A DNA stretch of 64,000 nt. Source: Podocnemis expansa. Taxonomy: Eukaryota; Chordata; Testudines; Podocnemididae. The position numbers and the translations under genes were made by a program. Location: the NCBI GenBank assembly GCA_007922195.1, contig ML681991.1, forward strand, positions 48,243,742 to 48,307,741. Reading direction: 5' to 3'. Under the pieces are notes generated by a model, which saw nothing but the letters and a program-made list of their open reading frames with translations, ran no database searches and was not told the DNA's origin. Below, one piece after another: positions 57,770-64,000 of this stretch (position 1 is its first letter; each line of letters opens with the position of its first letter).

Positions 57770-58430
57770 GGTCAAACCAGAAGCCAGGTTGGGGGTGGGC
57801 ACCTGGGAGATCTGGGGATCCAGGACTCCCTGTGAGCCCTCAATCTCACCATGCCAATGTGGGGCAGGTGGCCAGGGATGATGCCCACTCAAGCCTTCAG
57901 TCGCCCAGCAGCCAGGCTGGAGGGGGGGCTGGGGATCCAGGACTCTCCCTGTGTCCCAGGTCACAGTGGGCTAGTGGGGGGCAGGCAGACCAAGGATCAG
58001 GCCCCTTTGGGTCCTGGTTCAGGCTGGTCACCAGGCCAGAGGGGGATGGGCAGCCCAGGACTCATGACCCCCTCCTTCCTTACCCCAGGATGAGAGGCAG
58101 TCTGGGCCAATGATTGTCCTCCCAAGGTCAGGTGGTGAGGCTGGAGGGGAGGTAGGACCAGGGTTTGACCCCCCCCCCCAGCCCAGGCTGTGAGGCTGGT
58201 AGGTAGATCTGGCCAGGGGTCACCCCCACCCCCAGCCCAAGGGCAAGACTCTGGGGACAGCAGAAAGACTTGGCCAGGGGGTCACCATTCCCTGACCCAG
58301 GCAGCAAGGGTGGGGACAGTAGGCAGGACTTGCCAGGGGCAAATCTCTAAGCCTAGGTGGCAAAGGGGAGTGGCTAGCAGCCAGGCCTGGCCAGGGGTCC
58401 TGTGTGATCATTGATCACCAGCCACTTACA
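57770..58430. repeat. Degenerate GC-rich minisatellite
   Basis: Loose units of about 75-90 bases repeat phrases such as CCAGGCTGGAGGG, GGGGATCCAGGACTC and GGCCAGGGGTCA. Open frames in it lack domains. Confidence 0.6.
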
Positions 58431-58449
58431 GGCTGGACTTTTGCCTTGT

Positions 58450-59187
58450 TGTGACGGGGCAGGCCAGCCCCGCACTCAGGCGGGCCTATATGCCCGGAAG
58501 GGAAGGGAAGCCCCGCCCCTCAGACCCTGCTGGGCATGCTCAAACAGCTGCCCAACTATAAAAGGCTGGGATTCCCCTCAGTTGGGGCCTGACCAGTGGA
58601 GGGAGCAGACACAGGCTAGGAGCTCCTGCTCAGACTCTGGTCTAGGTCCTGCCTCAACGGAGCCGAAGCCAGGGACGTCCGTCACGGGGAGAACCGAAGG
58701 CAAGGCGGATCAAGGCGCACCTAGCCAGGGTGGATCTGAGGACCCTGACGGGACAAGATCCTTGACCAGGGGGGCGTCTGTAGCCCCTGCGGCCCACCTC
58801 TCGGCGGCCAGGTAGGAAGTAGCCCAGGGCGGGGTAAGTCGTGGCGGACACAGACCGCGTCCGAGCCTCAGTCGGCGTGTTGTGGTGTGGATCCCCGCTG
58901 ATGGGGCCAGGATTCCCCTGCACACCCCAGGGCCCTGGGCTGGGGTTCAGAGGAGTGGGAGGGCCTGAACCCCCCTACCTGGCCCCCCGTGCGCCAGGGA
59001 GCCACGCTGGGCCTATGACTTGCTGACTCCGGCCAGTGGGCCGCACTGCCCTGACGCAAGGGCNNNNNNNNNNGACTCCGGCCAGTGGGCCGCACTGCCC
59101 TGACGCAAGGGCCGGGACTTCTTGACCCGGGCATTGAACCCTAACGCCTTGCCTGGGTGGCATGCGGAGCTCAACCACTCCGTGACA
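58450..59187 (+). mobile_element. Solo LTR with perfect 5 bp target duplication
   Basis: Starts TGTGACGGGG, ends CTCCGTGACA, flanked by CTTGT at 58445-58449 and 59188-59192. TATAAAAG at 58557-58564 gives the plus orientation. GC-rich. It contains a 10-N gap flanked by identical 39-base sequences, so true length is probably about 50 bases shorter. No AATAAA was found; the strand is inferred from the TATA box. Confidence 0.8.
59064..59073. other. Assembly gap (10 N), likely unmerged overlap
   Basis: The 39 bases before the gap (59025-59063, starting GACTCCGGCCAGTGGG) are repeated exactly after it (59074-59112). Confidence 0.95.
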
Positions 59188-59439
59188 CTTGTATATTGTT
59201 CTTTTCTTTCTGGGATGGATCCTTCTTGCTTTTCCCACCTGAGTGAAATTGGCAAGAGGGCAGTAGCTGGGTGGTGGGGCAGGCATTTGGAGGGCAATAA
59301 CTGGGGTGCATGAAGGGACCCTGAAAATTTAGGAGGTTTTCCAGGGCCTGTCAAATTATACTTTAACCCCTGAAGTGCAGCGACAATGAGAGAACTGCTG
59401 TACCAACTTCAGTCCTTCTCTAATTCATGGACTCTAGAA

Positions 59440-60479
59440 CAGTAGTTCCCAACTGGTGCGCCATGGCAACACCCGAAATGTGCCACGCATCCCTGAGAGC
59501 TAGAGTTAAAGTTCCCTCCCTGCTCAGTCCAGCCACAGCCCAGGCTGTGTAAGGCTGGGAAAAGGCAGGGTTTTAAAGTAAGGGGGAAGGCACTGAAACA
59601 CAGTTCTAAGGCCCCCTATTTTTAGGCAAGCAGCCTTCTCCCCCCCATAGAGGAAGGCACTGGAACATGGAGTTCCAGGGGTCCCCCTAAAAATAGCAGG
59701 AGCAGCCTGAATGCAGTGTTCTGGTGGCTCCACGTTAGGCCCAGCCAGCAGAGAGGATCAGGAGGCCAGGATTGTATGAATCTCCCCCTGCAGGGCAAAG
59801 CAGCTTGTGTCAGCCAAGCTGCAAACAGCCCAGGTAAGGGCTGGGGGTTGTGTGGGGCAGGTGTGTGAAGCATAGATGGGTAGGAGTGATTGTGTAGCAG
59901 AGGGTGTGTAGCTGGGGTTGTTGGGTGGCTGGTTGGCAGTGTCTGTAGCTGGAGGATGGGGTGGCTGTAGGGGGGTTGTAGCTGGGGGCATAGTTCTGGT
60001 CCCTGCAGTGATGGGAGGGTCCATCACAGGCAATGGGGGCTGGGGGAGGGGAGGATGGGACCCACTGGGGTGGGAGGGAGCAGCAGTGGGGTGAGGATTT
60101 ACACTGGGTGGCAGGGAGCCACTGCAGAGAAGGGGAAAGTGGGTGCTGTGCCAGGCTCCCCTGCCCTACCTTCCCACTCCCCAGGTTCTCCCCTCCCCTC
60201 ATCTCTGTTCCCCACATGGCTGCCCTTATCCTCTTTTGCCACCCCTGCCCTGCTCTGCTCCCCACACTCACTCCTGCCACTGCACATCTCCTGACCTCCA
60301 GTTTTGCCACCCCTACTACCCCACATAGCAGCATTTCTGAAACAGTCTGCTATGGTTCATGAATATTCATAAGTATATTAATTTAATTTGAATATTCATG
60401 AATTGTTTAATGGTGTGTGCCTTGAAAAATTTGAAGGTATCAAGGTGTGCCACAGCAGAGAAAAGGTTGGGAACCACTC
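59440..60479. mobile_element. hAT-type element with 8 bp target duplication
   Basis: Ends CAGTAGTTCCCAACTGGTG and GGTTGGGAACCACTC are inverted repeats of the kind seen in Charlie-like hAT elements; flanks CTCTAGAA (59432-59439) and CTCTAGCA (60480-60487). Unit A has an empty site near 15,780. The interior (59,700-60,330) is GC-rich and non-coding. Confidence 0.8.
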
Positions 60480-60487
60480 CTCTAGCA

Positions 60488-62639
60488 AGCATGTTATAGT
60501 TTTAACTATTTTTTTCCTTTCTGTTTAATCTCACATAGTTCTCTTTTTTAATAGAACTGAGTTTTGGTTTCCCTATCAGTTCATCTCAGTGCTTTCAAGC
60601 AAAGTGATCTAATAGGCTGTGCACAATGCCCTTAAGAGTCTGAAGATTTGGTAATATTTGGCAAAGTCTTTACTAACTGAAAAATTCAACACTGTCAGTT
60701 TGATATTTCTGGTTTGATTGAGCAGTTGGTCAAGCCCCACTCAATCAATCCAGAATTCAACTCAATAAGTCCACCCTCCTAAGAAGAGCGGTACTGAATC
60801 AATAGGAAAACATTTCCCTTCTAGTCAGCACAGTAGATCCAAGGAGTGTGTGATACACTGCACCACCCCCTGTAATTTGATCTATGTATCCTTCTTGTTC
60901 ACTGCTGCAATGTAATGGTATGGTGTAAGCAGGACCTCTGTTCAACCTACTGGGAGGGTGCCTCCTGGTGGGTAGTTTGGGGAGTTGCTGCTCAAACAGT
61001 CCTGCTGTCCAGCCCTTTCCCAGAGGGAAGGGAAGCAGACAGTCGATCTTAGTCCTATGAGGGGACAATCTTCAGTCTAGGCCCCCAGGTAGGGGCAGTT
61101 CAGTAGTAATCCCGAGCCCTTAACAGGGCACACAATCAATAAGCCTTTCCACAGACAGGGAAAAGCAACATCATGTAGCACAGGGGGTTAATCTCGAAGG
61201 GAAGGGGAGAGGAGGAGGGAGGACACAGGCCTGCCCTACTCCAGTGTCCCAGCCCAGGGTTCTGACAGCAGCCAGGCATTTGACCAGGGGGGTCAGCAGC
61301 GACCTAACCACAACATGCTGACCATGGTATTAGGTGTAACTCCCCTGGGCTACTGCCTTCCCCTCTCTCTCATTAGTACCTCTCGTGCTCCCCCCTCAAT
61401 GTCCTCAGGGGGATCACTGAGAGGTATGGAATAGAAGCCCTCCATGGCATCCAGTGACAGCAGGTCCAGAAGCTCTGGGGTGACCTCCATCTCCTCTGGG
61501 AGTAGCTTGGCCAGCTCCATACAGTCTGGAGCAAGGGGTAGCTCCTGTCCCTCACTGCTGTCAGCTTCAGGCAGAGCACATGGCAGTTCCTCCAGGTCCT
61601 CCCCTGTAGCCAATGGGGCCCATTCCCCAGGCCTTCACTGAAACAAGGAGGGTGCTGGAGTTCTGGCTGTCCCCAATGCCTGTCCACTCCAAACAGGGCA
61701 GGCTCCTCCCACAGGACACCAACCATGGGAGACCCAAGCCAGCCATCCTGGTATAGGGATGGAGACCAGCAGGTAGGCCCAGGTTTCGTCTGCTAGAGAA
61801 AGGTCTGGGACTGAGAAGCCTAGAGGAAGCCATCTTTCCCCTCCAGTGGTCAGGTCTAAACTGAGCTCCCTAGCCTGGCTTTTATACTTCCTGTCCCAAC
61901 CCTTAGCTGTCCATCAAGGTGGAAGGTATGTGGCAGCCATCTTGCCTCTCCTGGAGGGAGCTATTTTGTCTCTCTTGGGGGCAGCCATCTTGCATCCTCT
62001 TTACATATGGTTTCATACAAAATATTCCATGTGAGGTGTTCTTTTTAGTGTTCATAGCAAGCTTTACACTATTGTTATGGTAGTGTGTGTCCCTCAAAAT
62101 CAATAAACCAACTGTTCTGATAATGCTGAGAGCATTGCTACAAAAACTGGGCAATGTGTTTTAATCCTGGCTGGATTGGAGCTTGTGGGATGAAGCAGGA
62201 GAGCTGCAGGCCTAGAGGTTTGGTCTATGTAGGCAATAAAACTGTGTGGCTTATGCAGGAGGAAGACTGAGATTCCTCAGGTTCTGGCAAGCTGAAGGGT
62301 CCACCTAAAGTTTGTTCCAAAACAGGAAGGGCATAGTTCTAATTCTGTGGATCTGGGGAAGAAAAAACAAACAAACAAAAAAGTTTGTGTTTTTCAATAG
62401 GTAACTTAGCAGCAAGACAAGGGCAGTGAAAAGAAATAGCAAGTAAAAAGACTGTGTAATCATCGCTCTAAGAAATCCATTTCAAGCCCAGGCAGGGAGA
62501 GCGGTGTAAGCACTGGAAGCTCAGCAAGGTGCAGTTGGAGAAGGGTGATAGATCAAAGAAACAGGTTTGCTGTGTGCATTTTAGGTCCCCATGTTTAAGA
62601 AAGATGAATTTAGACTGTAACAGGTGCAGACAAGCGCTA
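60488..62639. other. Unit B spacer with unidentified 1 kb block
   Basis: 60,488-60,860 and 62,095-62,600 align with unit A (15,790-16,150 and 16,985-17,490). The middle, about 60,880-62,000, does not match A. It contains a minus-strand open frame (61350-61613) encoding an acidic Leu/Glu-rich peptide of about 87 residues (ELAKLLPEEMEVTPELLDLL core) that I cannot assign. CAGCCATCTTGC recurs near 61,930 and 61,985. Confidence 0.4.
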
Positions 62640-63860
62640 GAAGGATGATCTGTGGAATGGAAATCTGGGTGTCTGAGGGCAGACTCAAAGAGGCTTGTTT
62701 AGCCTAACCAAAGGGTGAGGAGAGATATGGTGGTTCGTTATAAATACATCACAGGATAAATACCAGGGAGCTAGAGGAATTTTTTGAGTTTAAGTCCAAT
62801 ACGAACACAAGAACAAATGGCGATAAACTGGCCATCAGGAAGTTTAGACTTAAAATTAGACACAGGTTTCTAACTGTAAATGAAGTTCTGAAATAGCCTT
62901 CCAAATGGAGCTTAGCGGGAAAAAACTTAGATGGCTTCAAAACCGAGCCTGATAAATTTATGGAGGGGATGGTATGATGGGATGGCCTAGTTTGGCAAAT
63001 GACTGATCTTTGACTATTGGTGGTGAATATGCCAGTGTCCTGAGATAGGATGTTTGATGGGGTAGTTTCTGAATTCTAAAAGGAAATTCTTTTTTAGGTA
63101 TCACAACAGTGAATCATGCTCACGGCTTAACTCTTCACTATATTTGGGGTCAGCAGGAGTGTCATTGTCCCACTGGAAAGATCTGGGGCCCAGGCCTAGA
63201 CCCTGTTCCCCAGGCACCAGCCCTGCCCCCTGGGTGACGGCTCTACTATCTGGACTGGATACAGAATCAGGCCCCAAGCTCCTGCCATTGCCAGCCTGGC
63301 CCCTGATTCCCATCTGGGGATGGGAACTGGTGACGCAGTGACTGCTGCGGGCAGCTCTGCACAGATCCCAGGCCAGGAGAAGCGGCCACCACTGCGGCTG
63401 GCCCAGCCCCAGATATCCGGACGGGGACGGGGACAGGAGAGGGAGAGGGCATGCCAGCCATTCAAGGCACAGGTGCCAGGACTCAGGACACATGCCCTGT
63501 GTGCCAGGTGCCAGTGATGCCCCTGGGAGTCAGGAAGGAATTTTCCCAACAGGCAAATTGGCAAAGGCTCTGGAAACTTTTCACCTTCCTCCCTAGCATG
63601 GGATGTGGCTCACATGTTGGATTCTCTGTAACTTAAAGTCTTTAACCCATGATGGTAATTGGTCCTGCCATGAGTGCATGGAATTGGACTCAATGACCTC
63701 TCACAGCCTACTCCAGTTTCTATGATTCAAGGAGTTTACTAACTCAGTTATATGTTAGAGGTTGATTAAAGGAGTGGGTGTGAGGTTCTGTGGCCTTTGT
63801 TATGCAGGAGGATTGAAGATCATATTCCCCCTTCTGATCTTAGAGTCTATTAGCCTATGA
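62640..63860 (+). mobile_element. CR1-type LINE 3' half with an internal insertion
   Basis: CR1 ORF2 C-terminal remnants (about 62,690-62,960) are followed by 3' blocks such as GATAAATTTATGGAGGGGATG, AGGAAGGAATTTTCCC, AACTTAAAGTCTTTAACCCATG and GTGTGAGGTTCTGTGGCC. Foreign GC-rich sequence at about 63,170-63,525 interrupts it, and a second short interruption lies near 63,660-63,720. The left part is shared with unit A. Confidence 0.7.
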
Positions 63861-64000
63861 GTTTCAGACCCCATGCAGAAGCTGAAGAGTGACTGAGCCA
63901 TGCCCCAGTTCCCCATCCAGCAGGGTTTCTTCCTGAGCTGATTCTCCTACCATTATTTTTTGGAACAGAATTAAGTTAGAGCTGAGAACAGAGGAGCTGG

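Larger units (their letters stand above)
48601..63000. repeat. Tandem segmental duplication, unit B
   Basis: Diverged second copy of 1-18,120. It starts around the GGAACTATGGTAAAACTTACTC block that matches 52-75. It includes the second RNase-like gene. The end is not sharp: collinearity is clear to the shared CR1 at 62,640-62,770 and may continue inside that element. Confidence 0.85.

Noticed and set aside
57832..58815. Several Pro/Gly/Arg-rich ORFs
   Set aside because: They lie in a degenerate GC-rich minisatellite and a solo LTR; open because of base composition.
1..64000. tRNA or rRNA genes
   Set aside because: No cloverleaf with A and B box spacing or rRNA-like stretch was noticed; the tRNA-like signal is the retroviral primer-binding site only.

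Overview
This is a vertebrate genomic window, most likely from a turtle. The two genes I can defend encode RNase A superfamily proteins of turtle-like form: a QH-x-N-YP stretch near the mature N terminus and a GGTP loop. The background is a reptilian repeat mix of CR1 LINE pieces, a DIRS tyrosine-recombinase retrotransposon, Penelope-like 3' ends, hAT-type short elements, snap-back MITEs and a degraded gammaretrovirus-like provirus. The species call is inference; no search was run.

Layout. About 1-18,120 and 48,600-63,000 are two diverged copies (A and B) of one tandemly duplicated unit, collinear at an offset of about 48 kb near the genes. Each holds one two-exon RNase-like gene on the minus strand (coding exons 4066-4491 and 51984-52409). 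Each has a matching TATA box, short untranslated first exon and GTGAGT donor about 0.5 kb upstream of the coding exon. Both proteins are 141 residues and intact, about 70% identical by hand count. Both lack the catalytic Lys and the C-terminal catalytic His and keep only four of the eight family cysteines, so they look like a retained non-ribonucleolytic RNase A lineage.

The two units accumulated different insertions. Unit A gained an unidentified 3.3 kb segment, a 5.7 kb DIRS element, a Penelope-like fragment, an LTR-like element, a DIRS end fragment and a MITE. Unit B gained an inverted Penelope-like pair, a 2.4 kb block in the RNase 3' region, hAT elements, a solo LTR and GC-rich repeats. 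Each unit therefore often supplies the empty site for the other, and several insertions show clear target-site duplications.

The spacer (about 18-48.6 kb) has no recognisable host gene. It holds MITEs, CR1 pieces (one with an inverted 5' part), a solo LTR, two minisatellites that create long false ORFs, and a provirus at 36.8-44.2 kb. The provirus has broken gag, pro, pol and env and a 3' LTR, but its 5' LTR is missing. Three N runs mark assembly gaps (14800-14809, 44531-44630, 59064-59073); the last is flanked by the same 39 bases on both sides and looks like an unmerged overlap.
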